64,000 bases of DNA, taken from the NCBI GenBank assembly GCA_030340625.1, contig JAOPHQ010001138.1, positions 1 through 64,000 on the forward strand. The letters are read 5' to 3'. Both the position numbers and the translations under genes were made by a program. Source of the stretch: Merluccius polli (Eukaryota; Chordata; Actinopteri; Gadiformes; Merlucciidae). This document shows positions 27,901 through 41,900 of this stretch, in pieces. Under the pieces are notes generated by a model, which worked only from the letters and a program-made list of their open reading frames with translations, had not been told where the DNA came from and did not search any database. Positions within the stretch are counted from its first letter, which is position 1; every line of letters starts with the position of its first letter.

Positions 27901-30900
27901 TTACTAAGGTCGTCTCTATTTACTGGAGTAATAAGGTAACGTCTGCATTCCATATGAAGCTCATGTTCACTGATTGCGTTCCAGGCATTAGTCAGACCCA
28001 TATTATATTATATATATTATATTTCTCCGGTCATTTGCCGTTTGTTTACAGGCACACACAAAGTAGTGCGAGCTAAAAGTTCTTTTGAGACCCCAAAATA
28101 TGAATCAACACCCTTATATTTTAATGATTCGCCTCCATGAAGTGGCCATGGTATAAGAGGGATAATCCACTCCGAGGTGTGCATATATCGAAAAGAACCC
28201 CCGACGCGAAGCGGAGGAGGTTTTGCCTCCGCAAAGTGCATTTGTGGATTATCCCTTACGTATCACTGTGTGGAGTAGTACCATAAGGCAGCATGAAGCC
28301 AAGGAATGATTTTGAAATGTAATATTAGTGGATTTCTTCTTTTTTGTAATATAGAGAACAGGGTCTTCTTCCCGTGCTGACTCTTAACTCCTGTCTCCTG
28401 CACTCATTTATGGGGGGAAATTAGGGCTTTGACTACAGATCCCTAATTGCAACCAGAACAGCCTTGTTTACCACAACCCCTCACATACACTACAGCAGTG
28501 CTTGCTTCATTACTTGCTGTGTGCTAATCTTTATGGACAGAACTCTGCACTCCTGCATGCCTGATAAATAGAGGGCACAGTTGGCAGTACTTATGTAGCA
28601 CACTTAATGAATGTTCAATGTTTTTCATGTACAAAAGCAACAATATGTTGTTGTGTTTCCAAGTATGTAACTATGAAAGCAACTTTCATAGTTCCACAGC
28701 CACAGCCAGACATCACACCCTATATGCTTTTCAAAAAATACTTTAAACATTCTCAATCATATTTTGTTGTTAAACTTATGTTAATATGTTAAACTTCCTT
28801 AACTTTATTTTAAAAATACTAGCTAGAGGACATGAGTAGCCAGGAGAGCTGCAAATTGTCTGCAGAAAAACATTTGCTGAGCTATTTTAAATGCCGACTG
28901 AAGGATCTGTCAAGCTTGTTTATATATTTATCCTGGAAGTTAGAACATTCTCCATCTGTCTTTTAACACAAATTCACATCACCATTCTATGCAGTGAATC
29001 AACTGAAATGCTTTGGAAATACCAAGAAGCTGTCTTTTAAAAACATAATTCACACAGCAATATTACTGCTAATAACTACTAACTTGCTACACGTCCTTTT
29101 TTGTACAACACAGGAAACCTGTCTTCTTGGGCAGCACAATAGTGTTGTGGTTACAGTCGTACTGTACACAGCATTTCAACACTCAGCGCTTCTAAATCCT
29201 CCTGAATCTAAGCTGCCAAGACAGGAGAACAGTCTGTTATTCCTGCCTCCTAAAGGACTTCACCATTGAGGGAAGTAATATTTGTGCTATCTTAATGGTT
29301 TCACCAGACTTCTCATGCACACATCGTGGGGGGGGGGGGGGGGGGGGGTTACTGTAGCCTGGCATTGTACTGCTACTACTACAAACCAAACCCACCAATA
29401 ACCTTTGTCCTCAGCCTCAACTTTCAGTGCATACTTCATTGCTCACAGCTGCTTGTTTACAGGCTAATTGTAAATGTTGGCATAAACACCAAGGTGTGTT
29501 TAATTAGATGAAACATTTATAAATGTTTTGGAAATAAGTGGTCTGGGGGAAAAAATTGAATTCAGGAAGTAAGATTTATGCAAGATTCACAAGATTTCTC
29601 CTCATACTTAAAAGCTCACAGCTGCGTGTCTTTAATAAGCTAATTGAAAATCAAATGGCAAATCCTACACAAAGCCAAGAATTTGCATCAGCAAGACAAA
29701 AAAATAAACAGACACAGATTCCAGTTTGAGTTCAGTGCTTTTACTGGTGCAGTTCGATCTTCTTACCTTGTCCCCAGCATGTGGTCTCATTACAGATACA
29801 CGGTCGTAGCCTTTTCTTAACAGTACCCACAGCGCGTCCAATTTACCCTATGAGGAAACAAACTATGAATAACTGCATTGAAAATACTACTGTTGGGGTT
29901 CCATCAACTAGTACCTCAACAAATAGCTTTCTAAACAAACAAATAAAAATGATAAAACAACATGTCAGGTGATCATTGTGCGTGACACACACACACACAC
30001 AGCCCTCCTATGTTTATCCACTAATGCTCAACTGTTGGTCATCTCAAACTTGAAGCTGTGTTTATTTATGAATGAATATACTAATGTTGCATTGTTCAAG
30101 GCTCAAGGCTTTGAGGAGAGGGACCGAAAAGAAATCTGTGTTTCCTCGCAAGAAAACTGCCAGCGCTGCAGTTGTGCTCCCCTGGAGGTCAGTGAATGAC
30201 AGGTCTGGTTTTTATTAGCTGTCCCCTGCTGGCAGGGACGACTAGTTGGAGCAAATCCCTTTAACCTCCTCCTGGCCCAGGAAGCAGAAGCTGTGTGCCA
30301 GCAGTCACCTTGGTAATGTTACCTTAACACAGCTAATACTTCCCTCACTACAACATTACAATAACATCATCACATTTTCTCACATAACTCATAGCTCTCT
30401 GGACATGCAATCCTGTGAAATGCATTTGCAATAAAGTGTGGCTCATAAAAAAATAAATACTAACAATAATAATTTTAAAAAATTATATATATACTGTATG
30501 TATATATATATATGTATATATATTATAATGCATTTGTTTATTTATGTATTTCTTTTAAAATCTATATACAGTATATGCCCACTGATGCGGTTGTAGCCCA
30601 GCATCGTTTGGCAGGGCAGTGTAGTGGCTAAGGCGGCTCTGCAGCCAAAAGAGACGGGCTTCCATCCTCGCCTTGAGCAGGATGCCTAACCTCTAACTGC
30701 TCATTAAGGAACTGTATGCGAGTTCACTGTAAGCACCCGCTTTGGATTGAAGTGTCTGCAAAAATAATAACTCATGCACAAAACACAGACGTGTTGTCCT
30801 GTTGGGCGGGGGGGGGGGGGGGGGGGGGGGGTTGGTACCTTGATGGGTGAGTACCACTTGCGTGGGCCTGAGGGTTTACGCATGCCGTTGTTCAGAACCC

Positions 30901-33900
30901 GAGCGGGGGGTATTTCGTACTCTTGCACAGGCATCTTCACTTTGGCGTTTTTGGCCTTTTCAAGCTTTGCCCCCTCCTCAGTGGAGCCCTTCTCCCCCCA
31001 GCGAACCTGAAAAAAAAAGATTAGTTGGTTTAAAACGTAGTATCAACAAAAAACATATTTTCAGACAGAACTGTTTTATATGCTTGCCAGCAACAGTCTG
31101 CCACCAACCATTGGCAATGTAATATTTATATCACTTCTTTTCTGAATCATGTTGGCATAAGATGAACTATTCATCTCAGGTAAATTAATATGGTAAATAT
31201 TGAGCGAACATTGAACTTTGTTTGTCAGCATAAGGTACACCTGGCAGATGCTGCTCCTAGGTAAAGGAGAGATGTACTTTTTTTTAAACAAGGCTCACCT
31301 CCATTCTTTTGATTCCACCCACTCCCCTCCCTCCATAGTAGGACGCGTCCACGGTAGGCCACTTCTTCTTGGGTGCATCAAAGTCCTCGTCATCCTGTGG
31401 GAAGGAAGTATTGTTCATTCCACAAAGGATTGAGCTGCTAAATGTTAAACCTGCACTATGTATGTGTTCCCATTAGCAACCTCTAGTGGCTTGAGTTGTA
31501 GCTACTGTTATAGCTATATCATTTTCCAACGGTGGATCAGAATAAAACGATTTCTAGAGAAACATTCCCTGGATTAATTGACAGGCTGGTTTTATTCTTG
31601 AGAAACTTTCTAGTTCAGATACTTTTGAAAGGAGTAAATAGCTGCAGTAAAAATGTTTAAACACATATCAAACAGCTGGATTGGAGGACTTAATACGTCT
31701 ACATCTCTCTTCGTGACACCTCCCCTAGTTGTTCTCTGCTTGTTTTTGTGTTTTGTTTTGTTTTTAGTTCTGATGAAGTGCTTATTACAATCTCATGATA
31801 TTTCCACGTTATCCAACCAATCCTTCCCTACTTAACAGTGTCCTGATATCCCAATATTGTAGAAATTACTACTTGTTTCTTTATTTTTATACCAAAATTA
31901 AAAAACATTTGGATCAAAGATAGCTAAAGGCATTTAGGAAACAGACAAAAGGCGGTAAAAAGCGGTACTGCTTACCGAACTCTCCTCAGAGACTGGCGGT
32001 GGAGGCTCGTGAATGATCTGTAAAAACAAGGTTTTGTGTGAGTCGAATAGAGGGTCGAGGGTTCAAATTATCTTTTAGGAGGAGAAGGAAAGAGCAACGG
32101 GCACACAAGTACTGTATTTCTTGCACTGGACAATAGTACACAATCGTTATTTACAGTGTTTTGCCAATTTATTTTTAACACGTCGATAACAACCAGAATG
32201 ATAGAAAAGATTTTGCATGTGCATTGACTAGAATGTTGAATCTCCTATGGAGGACGGAGGCCACTTGTTACTATGCAAGTGCGCCTGTATTTACTTTATG
32301 TCACTATGTAAACTACTAGTGTTTTCCTCAAACGACAGCAGGCACACATCTCTTTACATTTGCCGGTGGAAAAAAACCTCCTGATTGGGACCACTGATTT
32401 TCCCCCCATGGGTCTCCAAAGCTCGGAGCCCAAACCAAATTGCCATGGTAACTGTACCGTCACTTTCCGAAACAGCGCTGGGTACGGGGAACATAAAGTG
32501 AAGTGAAGTGAGAGAAAAAGAGAGGCACTGCCATGTTGTACAAAACAAAACGCTGACATCTTTCTCTGGCTGCTCTCGTTGTTTCTGTTTCCAATGCTGT
32601 AAAATTAGGTTTTTATTGAGACAATGAATCTCTTCATTACAATGAGCAGATTCAGATTCTGTCAAGGATGGACTGACCTGAGAGAACCTTCTGGTAAATT
32701 GAACTGGATGTTTTGACTTTTTGGTGTGGATAGTTGCAGAGATGTCTCACATTTTCCATTTCTATTGAATTTGTTGCAGCTAGAGATTGGCAAAACACAA
32801 TCAAAAATACTTGTTCTGGGATGGTCGGTTCTCGTAGTCAGAGAAGTAAAGGATCAAATGCAACAGCACAGTACTGTCTACGACTAATGCCCCTTTTCTG
32901 TGTTCATCAGGTAGGGCATCCAGTGACTATATTGTGGGGAGAACATTACTCTAGGATGAAAGAGGTTACCAGCTGTGACCTCGAAAGACAGCAGCGTAAT
33001 TACTTGAGCACGCTTTTACTCGGTGGCCTTGACCTCTTCTGTTAGTCAAATCAATCTCCTACCAGTCAAAAGAGGTCACACACACACACACAGTGACAAT
33101 CTGTTCCTAACCTAAACTTCCCACCATGGGAATGTTGTTTGGGTTAACAAGGTGCCCTACTGGGGGCGTTAGCTAGACTAAACACACCTGCAAAAGACAT
33201 TATCACACTATCTGTGGTTCAATTATGCTGTTGTCACCCTGATGCCTTTGACACCATTCTGATTTGGAAAACACAAACAAGACTTTTATTTTGGTTTGTA
33301 TGTGTGTATCAGCCCATCTGTGTATTAAATGTCCCCTATTTTACCACCAGGTGTGAGTGTGATTAGCCATAGTATTAGTACAATCCACTGGGTAGGCTGG
33401 TAGACAGATCTAGCCATTATACATCTAGCACTACCACTTGTCACTAAAGGGCAGATTTCAAAATGGCTTGTAATGGCTAATCACACTCACATCTGGTGGT
33501 AAAATAGGGGCCCTTTAAAGTGAATTCTCAATTCATATGCGAGAACACAGGGGTACGTAAATGTATGCACATTTACCCTCCACAGTGTACCAACCCTTCC
33601 CAGTGTATTAAACCCACCCCAGTGTATACACCAACCCTTCCCAGTGTATTAAACCCACCCCAGTGTATTCCCCAACCCTTCCCAGTGTATTAAACCCACC
33701 CCAGTGTATACACCAACCCTTCCCAGTGTATTAAACCCACCCCAGTGTATTCACCAACCCTTCCCAGTGTATTAAACCCACCCCAGTGTATTCACCAACC
33801 CTTCCCAGTGTATTAAACCCACCCCAGTGTACACACCAACCCTTCCCAGTGTATTAAACCCACCCCAGTGTATTCACCAACCCTTCCCAGTGTATTAAAC

Positions 33901-36900
33901 CCACCCCAGTGATACACCAACCCTTCCCAGTGTATTAAACCCACCACAGTGCAGCAGAGAGGCCAGAACCACCAGAGCAGAACCAGCAGCAGCAGCAGCA
34001 TCAAGATGAGCAGAGCGACAGCCAGGAGGGTTCCATCTGACTGTGACAGAACAGAGTCATCTCACTGCTGCCCACTGCGCAGTACCAGAATATGGCTACC
34101 AGTTTGAGTATCATACTCTTTTACATATTACATACTGTTCAGAATCACGTATTAGTAATTGATGGAACTCAATCAGTTGTACATTGACATAAATGGATAT
34201 GCAGTTAAATGAATGCACTAAATGAAATGCTAACAGACAGCACAATGTCTTGCAGTCACAGTGAACTCACACAGCCTACAGTGGTGATGGTGACAGAGCT
34301 GGAGATGAAGCTAAGTCCCTCATTCATGCTGACGTAGAGGTTGGCTGCCCTGCAAGAGAGGGAGGAAGAAGTGGCTCATGTTCCTACTTAATGTAGCATT
34401 TCATTTCACTCAGGTCGATCCTAAAAGTTTGCTGTTGCTGAGACAAAAATATGTTTTATTTGACTGTTGAACTTACATTCCTTCGTCTTGGAGTATTGGG
34501 GCAGGGCAGAGAAGATATGTATCTTCCACAATCAAAGGCTTCTCCACTGGAGAGGATGAAGGGGAAAAGGGTTAAACATTCCTCTCTTGTGTTGCTATGT
34601 CAGTCAGTAGTACTGCCATTGACACAGCAAGCTCTTCCATTACAAACTTTGACTATATATATCCTCGACAAATCATGACTTTTTATGTCTTCAAAACGTA
34701 TTATATTAATTATAGATTAAAGAATTCATGACCGATTCACTTCCAATGAATGCCCCAAATTGAAGTGAAAGCTGTTCATTGATGCTACACCACTGACCCA
34801 CTCTTCTATCTTCTAACAGAACAGTGCTGGATAGTTTCAAACCCCACTAAAATCTGCGTCTATTATGCAAGCATTGAGCTTTGCTTTTGACATAGTTTTT
34901 TGAGGACTATAATCCAGCTGGCTTCAGCAACACAGATCAGAGTCCAGTTTGTTTGTCCTGGCTGAGGCAGAGCATTGCCGACCACTGAGGACATCACCAT
35001 GGGAGCTGCAGGAACACTAGAAACACCCTGCAGGGTGGAGGGGTCAACAACTACCATCAAGAGAGACCGTGCCGCCAATATAAACAAAGCTAATGTATCT
35101 ATAGGCTATAGGCATCTATCACGCTACATGCTGCTTTAAAGGGCCCAGGCACCATTTACAAAACATGGACTCATGAGTAAAGGAGGCCTACTTACAGAGA
35201 GCGGAAGGTTTAACAACACAGCAAAGTAAATATAAAGAAAATAAGAGTAATTAGTGCTGGCCCTGATCTCCATGCGGATCATGTTTGCAGCGTTTAATCT
35301 CCTCTGGGATAAGATGGGGAAATTGGCAGATGCCCCTGATTCATGACACACTGTTTTATAGGTGTGTTTACTCCTGAAGCGTGTGGGATGGTCAGGTTTT
35401 ACAGCAACGTGCTGTAAAACTGTGTAAAGCTGTGCTCCTGCCTCAGGGTTCTCTCTCAGTATATTAAACTCACTAACTGCTTAATACTACTTGATACTAA
35501 AATGCCTGCCGACCAGTGTTGGGAACGCTACTTTAAAAAAGTAATTAGTTATAGTTACTCACTACTTGTTCCAAAAAGTAACTGAGTTAGTAACTGAATT
35601 ACTTTATAATAAAAGTAACTAGTTACCAGGGAAAGTAACTATTTGCGTTACTGTAAAAAACGTGCCATCTCTGCTGCTTCTTCGAATCTGTTTGGTGTGT
35701 GTGTGTGGTGCGCGTGGCCTGGCTTGTGTGTAAAAACATTGGCTCCGATTGGCTACCATGAAACATCATAATCGCTTATCTCGTTGTTAACCCACCCGGT
35801 CTCCTCACTAGCAGTTTGTGTATGGAGCCGTTCGTATGGGGTGTGTTCGGATTACGCAGTTTATTCAATCAATTCATAGTAACGCACCACATTTAACGTT
35901 CAGTAACGATAACGGCGTTGTATCGATGGAAACAGTAATTAGTTAGATTACCCCGTTACTGAAAAAATAACGGCGTTACATAGCGCCGTTCTGTTAAACG
36001 GCATTATTCCAAACACTGCTGCCGACTAGGTTGTCTTGCCATATTATAGGCCACTTAGATTGGACAGCAGGAGAGACATGCCTAAACAATGAACCTTGAT
36101 GAAGCAGGTATCTTATGAGACAATGATCTTGATATTACAGGGTCTTTTAATTAAAAAGCACCTATTTACATGGCTCCACTATTTGCATCAGGCAGAGTGG
36201 AAAGCTCTCCTCTGCCTGATTCTGGAGGGTCTGCCTAATATTTGCTGCCATTCTTCCTGGAGCCATGGACTCTGACATGGATTCAGCTGCTCAACACATG
36301 TAGTTACAACACAGTGACTATTTCCGTTACCCTCCATTTTACTGTGCTTAAGCAGGAGAAGGAGAAGAGCAAGGCTGGAATAGACTGGGATTGTTGTGAA
36401 ACAGCCCACGATAGAGCAGTGTCATTTCAAAGTTTGACCTCACAAAATAAATGTATGCGTAGTAGTACCCTGAGGAAATCTGTGACCTCATTGTTTTCAT
36501 CAACATGCTTGTCCCTTGAAACGAACAAAGTAAATGAGTTCCAGTGGTGGGGGGTTTCAAGAGTTGGGACTATCTGATAGAGCAGTCTCTTAAGAGATAA
36601 TAGCACTGACGTCAGAACGTGATTTGACCACAATTGATTCCATGCCCTCCCTTAATGGGATTTGAATGTTGGCCAACCAAACAATAACAGTTATAGGGAA
36701 ACATTAACCGTTGTAATGGTGACTGGACCACACATACACGGCACCGATCAACAAAAGAGAGAGCAGACTCTCCTCATCAGGCATTGGATAAAATGGTGTG
36801 CAAAGCATCATCACTATCTAAATGCTTTCCACAGCAGGTAACATTGATCGAAGCATTGGCCAAGTCAGCTCTGTTATCTCAGGGGCCTCATATTATTGCT

Positions 36901-38884
36901 GTTGGAAAATGTGTTTATTTTTTTGTTTAAACAGCATGTTCCTCTCTTGGTATTATGGTCTGCATAGTAAAAACCATTAGGTACACTTGTTAAGATCATA
37001 GGAGTATTAGGATTCTCCTTAAGGCTTCCCCCAGCCCCCTCTTCTGCCACGTGTAAGGCACATTTTCTTCTTCTTTTCCCTCTGGCACTGTAACCCCAAA
37101 TATGTGGTGTTTAACATGAAAACAGCCATAGCAGCAACAGAGGCAACAAAGCAGCTACTTATTCAATTAGGGAACTGTGGGGAACTCCAGCTCTTTACTT
37201 GGCCCCTCGTTCACTTTTGGGAAATCCAGCAAGATGTCAACAAACAGGACAAACGACGGTCTCCAGCTGAGATGAGAGATCTTCTAACTGTTTTAGTTTT
37301 GCTGACAACTTGAATTCACTTTAGGTTGGAGTCTATGTGTTTAGACAGGTGACAGCATCATATGCTCACTATTTGGAAAATATGCTCAGAATAAGTTACC
37401 CCACCCATTCCTAGACTTTGATCCTAATGGTCTTTAATGCCATACTTACTTTTAGTCACAGTGTCGTTGATCCGGTAGCTACACAGAACCTTGTCAACGT
37501 TTCGAGCATGAAGGAACCCATTTCCTCTGACCACCACCTGGAAAGACTCTGGCCATGGAAGAAGGAGAACAACAACAACTAACTCAAACACCTAGTGATT
37601 CCCAAAGTGCTTCCAAACTCACCCACACCACATTATCACCTGAACTCATCACCTTCAGAGCACAGCGTCTGACATTTGGCTGGCGTAGAGGTTACTGAGT
37701 TTATGTTTTTTGATTTTGAAGTGAAGAGTTGGGAAAGGGAGAAAACAAAACAGAATGGTGCATACTTGCTGGCATAACATTGTAGTAAAAGTCTCCCTGG
37801 AGCCACTCGTGCGAAAAAACACCCATAAATAGGTTTTAAAAAAGACATCATTTCTGGATGTCCAACGATGTGTTTTGTGTAAAACAGTACAGTATGGCTG
37901 ATACATATAATAGTGCCAGACTGATATGTGCCCTGTGTTGTCGTAGCTGAATCTTGGCGTGGGGTCAGAGTTAGACCATGCAGTGCAAATGAAGCTGTGT
38001 GTAGCCACTGTGTGTGGACATTATTATTTACACTGGATGTGTCTTGATCAACAAGTCCTCCAACTCATACGCTCACTGTTGTCGTTTGTTCATGCACTAG
38101 AATACGACCCACTGGAGCGTTTGTTTCAAAGAGCGCCCCCAGCGCCCCCTGTCCGTGACATGGGGATACAGATACTTTTCGGTGATGAGCATTGTGGGTG
38201 ATATTAATGGTTAGGGTTAGGGTTTTTCGCCGATGAGCATTATGGGTGATATTAAGGGTTAGGGTTAGGGTTAGGGTTAGGGTAAAGTTAGCTAGAAGTA
38301 GAGGTTTTCATATCCTGTCTTCAAAACAAAAGCATTGTCACTGTCTCTAAGCTTTTATTTTGTAAACAGCCGGAAATGAGTTTACTTTGTACCGTTGCTA
38401 GCATGACAGTTGTATAGCAACGTCGGAAGCAAATTTTAAAATAGGCTATATTTGGACAAATTGACTACGTATTTGGGATCTACGTTGTTACTTTCTCGCC
38501 TGAAATGTTTTAAAAACTTAATAAAGTGACATATTAACGGTCATACAACGAAAAGTGGAGTCAGCCTTTTAGGGCCGGAGGTTACGCTAAACGTAACAAT
38601 GAGTCGTAAATTCGGGTGCATGCAAAACGACAACAGTGAGCGTATGAGTTGGAGGACAGTCTGGTCTTGATGGATGCTGCGTCTAGTGAAGAACAGAGAT
38701 TTAAGGGAGACGGAGGCATGATGGGAGAAGCCCAGAGTTGTGAATTACTGTCCTTACCTCCAGCACAGATACTAGAAGGTTCTGCTGCCAGGATCTCAAT
38801 GCAGGACTTTTTCAGAATCTTATGTGGTGAGGCAGAGGGAGAAGTGGAAGAATCTAGTTTAGGGAAAGCAATTCTACTGCTTAT

Positions 38885-38943
<59 letters not shown>

Positions 38944-41900
38944 TTTAATTATCCCCAGTGGCTGGTTAAGCCAAAATTAATACAGATATTACTAATTTAT
39001 TATTCTTCTGCTACTGTGTTTGCTATCTATGGAGTCCTCCAGGGTTTAAGTTTCCAGTAGCTGTTGTTGCGGGTATGCATGTGTTTAAATAGCCCTGTAG
39101 CTGAAACTAATTCTAAACAGCTGTCCTGTATGAAACCTATAAAACAGCTTTCTTTCTTAACCTGATGATAAGCTATCTGACCTTTGTCCCTGATCGCCAA
39201 CACCTTCAAAACAAAACAACAATGGCCCCTCTGCGGAAAATGTGGCCTTTCTTTACGGCAAATTCAAACAAATACAATCAGATACAAACAAATTTCAATA
39301 CCAGTGAATGCATTAAAAATAGATTCTGGCTAGACTGTAGCAGTATATATAAGCTATCGATGTCAGAGCTAGTCCAGGTATTTCAGGAATTCTTGGAAAG
39401 ACCCTGATGGATGGTATAGTTCTGCCTCCCCTAATACATCTTGTTTGCTATATTGACATATAATGGAAGATACAGTAGGAGAGAGATGATGTGATTATAC
39501 TGCATAGTAATTATTCTGTAGCAGTTATTAAAAAGTGTTACAGCTAACATATTTGCTGTACATAGACAGATAGATACCAAGGTCTGAACTGCTTACCGAG
39601 TCAATGACGCCCTGCAAAGCCTCGAATCCATCGTTGACAGGGAACACATGGTCTTTGCTATCCGCAATATTTGCCAGCTAAAGGGAAATGAACAGCAAAC
39701 TCACAAGGTATGCAGTGCAAAGCAGATTCCAAGGAAAAGGATTCAGGTATTAAAAGTTTTCTTTTCCTTTTTTTTTTTTTTTTCCTTTTAACATTATTAA
39801 AAAAGTAGATACTGTCAATGTGTGTGTAGGTATAAGAACAGGTTTGGCTCGGCATATACAGTGTGCTGAGGAGCAAAAAACCCACCTGTGTCTCATTGAA
39901 GTCCTTGACCCCGACGCAGTACACAGAGGCGCCCAGGCTGCGGGAGCGGTTGGCCTGGATTGAGCACAAACAGGAAGAAGAAGTTTCAACGCCTGGCCTC
40001 AATTAGACCTTCCCAGCAACAGTAGTTACTGCCTCGCCACACGGGACTGGGTCTGGATGGTGGAGGTGGTGGTGGTGGTGGTAGGGGTGGAGGTGAAGAT
40101 AGTGGTGGTGGAGGTGGAGATGGTGCTACCGTCAACTGGTGGTATAGCTAATGAGGCACACAGACAAATCTCCAAACACATTTGCAAATCGCCACACGCA
40201 TGTGCACACACACGTATTGAGATACAGTGACACAACTATACACATTTGTAAATAGTTGTATTCCTCACCCCCTATACCTACTCATTAATGACATTTATCG
40301 AGGAAAGATATATAATGCTATATATATCAAGCTATATATATATAAAGCTTCTGAACTTGCTGTCTGAGGCTGAAGAAGCTGTTTTCACTTGCTGGATGGT
40401 TGTAATCATATATAACCATGGATGCTAATGCAAACATGCAGAGAACTGTTCTTCTCCACCACACATCTGCAATGGCATCTATGGGCCCAGGCATGCAGGT
40501 CGGGTTTATCCACTAGGGCAGATGGGGTGGATTACTCTGACAGACGCTCTGACCCCTGTACCATTAACCCAGTATCAAAGCAGTGAGGAAGAGTACGCAA
40601 ATGATTTATCTTTGGGGGGGGGGGGGAATCACATGCATAGTCTCACACCTCACCTGTGCACAATTTGCGTGCCCTCGTTCACCCAAATTCCCCTTTATTT
40701 GATTGTTTTATCGCTACCATCTATGGGTCTCTTGCCCATCTCTCTCACCTCATCTCCACACATCACTCTCGCTCACTTTCTCTCTCTCTCTCACCTCTCT
40801 CTCTGCATAGTAGAAGAGGTCCTCGTGCAGCTCCCCGTCTGTGAGTGCAATGATAACACTGGCGGAGCGATAACCTGCAGGGAGGTCCAGAGCACTGGGG
40901 TCACATGCCTTAATTTTGTAATGTCATGAATAAACTGCTGGAATGCTCTGGCGACAATTAATTAATTTTCATGTTATGTGTCCATCATTTCAGCATAAAG
41001 TTATAAACTGTATACAGACATATTTATATCCTGGAAATATAGTAGCTAACTAAAATGGAAGGAGTCTCTGTATGTATGTATTAATGTATGTCTGTCCTTC
41101 GATTTTCTGGGCAACCGTTCATCCGATCAACTTGACACTTGGCGGGTGTATTGCTGAGGACCCAAGGAAGTGCAGTGTGTCGAGTGTGAAGTTGTTTGGA
41201 TGAGCAGTTCTCAGGCACGTTTTGCACGGGCACTGCGCTAATGAAAATAATAAGAAAAGATGTTTTAAAAGCACTGGGCTACGCACCTTCAGAATTCCCA
41301 TAGTATATCTGCTCACTGGCCTGTTAAAAGAAGAGAAGTTAGATGAATAATTACCATGCTTTCTAGCTGTGAGTGGCAAACTAAGGTGCCTGTTCTCGAC
41401 CAGAAGAGACCCTGGGACAGTAGACAGTGTTCATAGTGTAAACCAATAGGAGAGAATAGGAGAGAGACGCCTTACCCTCTGGATGCCTTCGTGCATGAAG
41501 GTGTCCCCTCCTGGAAGGACCCGCTGGAGCTCTTCCAGTCCCATGCGAATGCGCTCCCTAAGCCAATTACAGAGAGAGGTTATTACCACATCTAATTCAA
41601 TACAAAACCCTGTTCATCACTCAAATGGACAAAGTCCCTCATGGCTGAAGTTAAACTCTGTGTCTGACAGCTGCCTTAATAAAAAATATTATTAAACTGC
41701 CCCACGGGTTCAGCGTTTTTGAGTTTTGGCAACAGACGAGAGTTAATAAAATATATGCTTTTGGCTGGGAGCACTGCCAAATCGATAGAGCGGAAATATG
41801 CCTTTTGTTCAGGCAGATAGCAGGTAAGCCAAAACTTGTTTTATATTATGCCTCTAAACTCTGCCTGGGCAGTATGTATATGTATGTATATGTAGTTCAG

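Noticed and set aside
26961..27942. Regular repeats with similar spacing, CRISPR-like at first glance
   Set aside because: Whole units are tandem with no unique spacers, and the DNA is eukaryotic intron; it is a minisatellite.
38209..38283. TTAGGG blocks as a true telomere or fusion scar
   Set aside because: Short, and enclosed by a transposon with its own target duplication.
38649..38948. Plus-strand ORF ending in poly-Ser
   Set aside because: Runs antisense through ANTXR1 exon 9 and a TCA microsatellite.
41080..41260. Sequence resembling a common fish dispersed repeat (CCGATCAACTTGACACTTGG region)
   Set aside because: It seems familiar as a dispersed fish repeat but no ends or duplications were found, so it is not listed as a feature.
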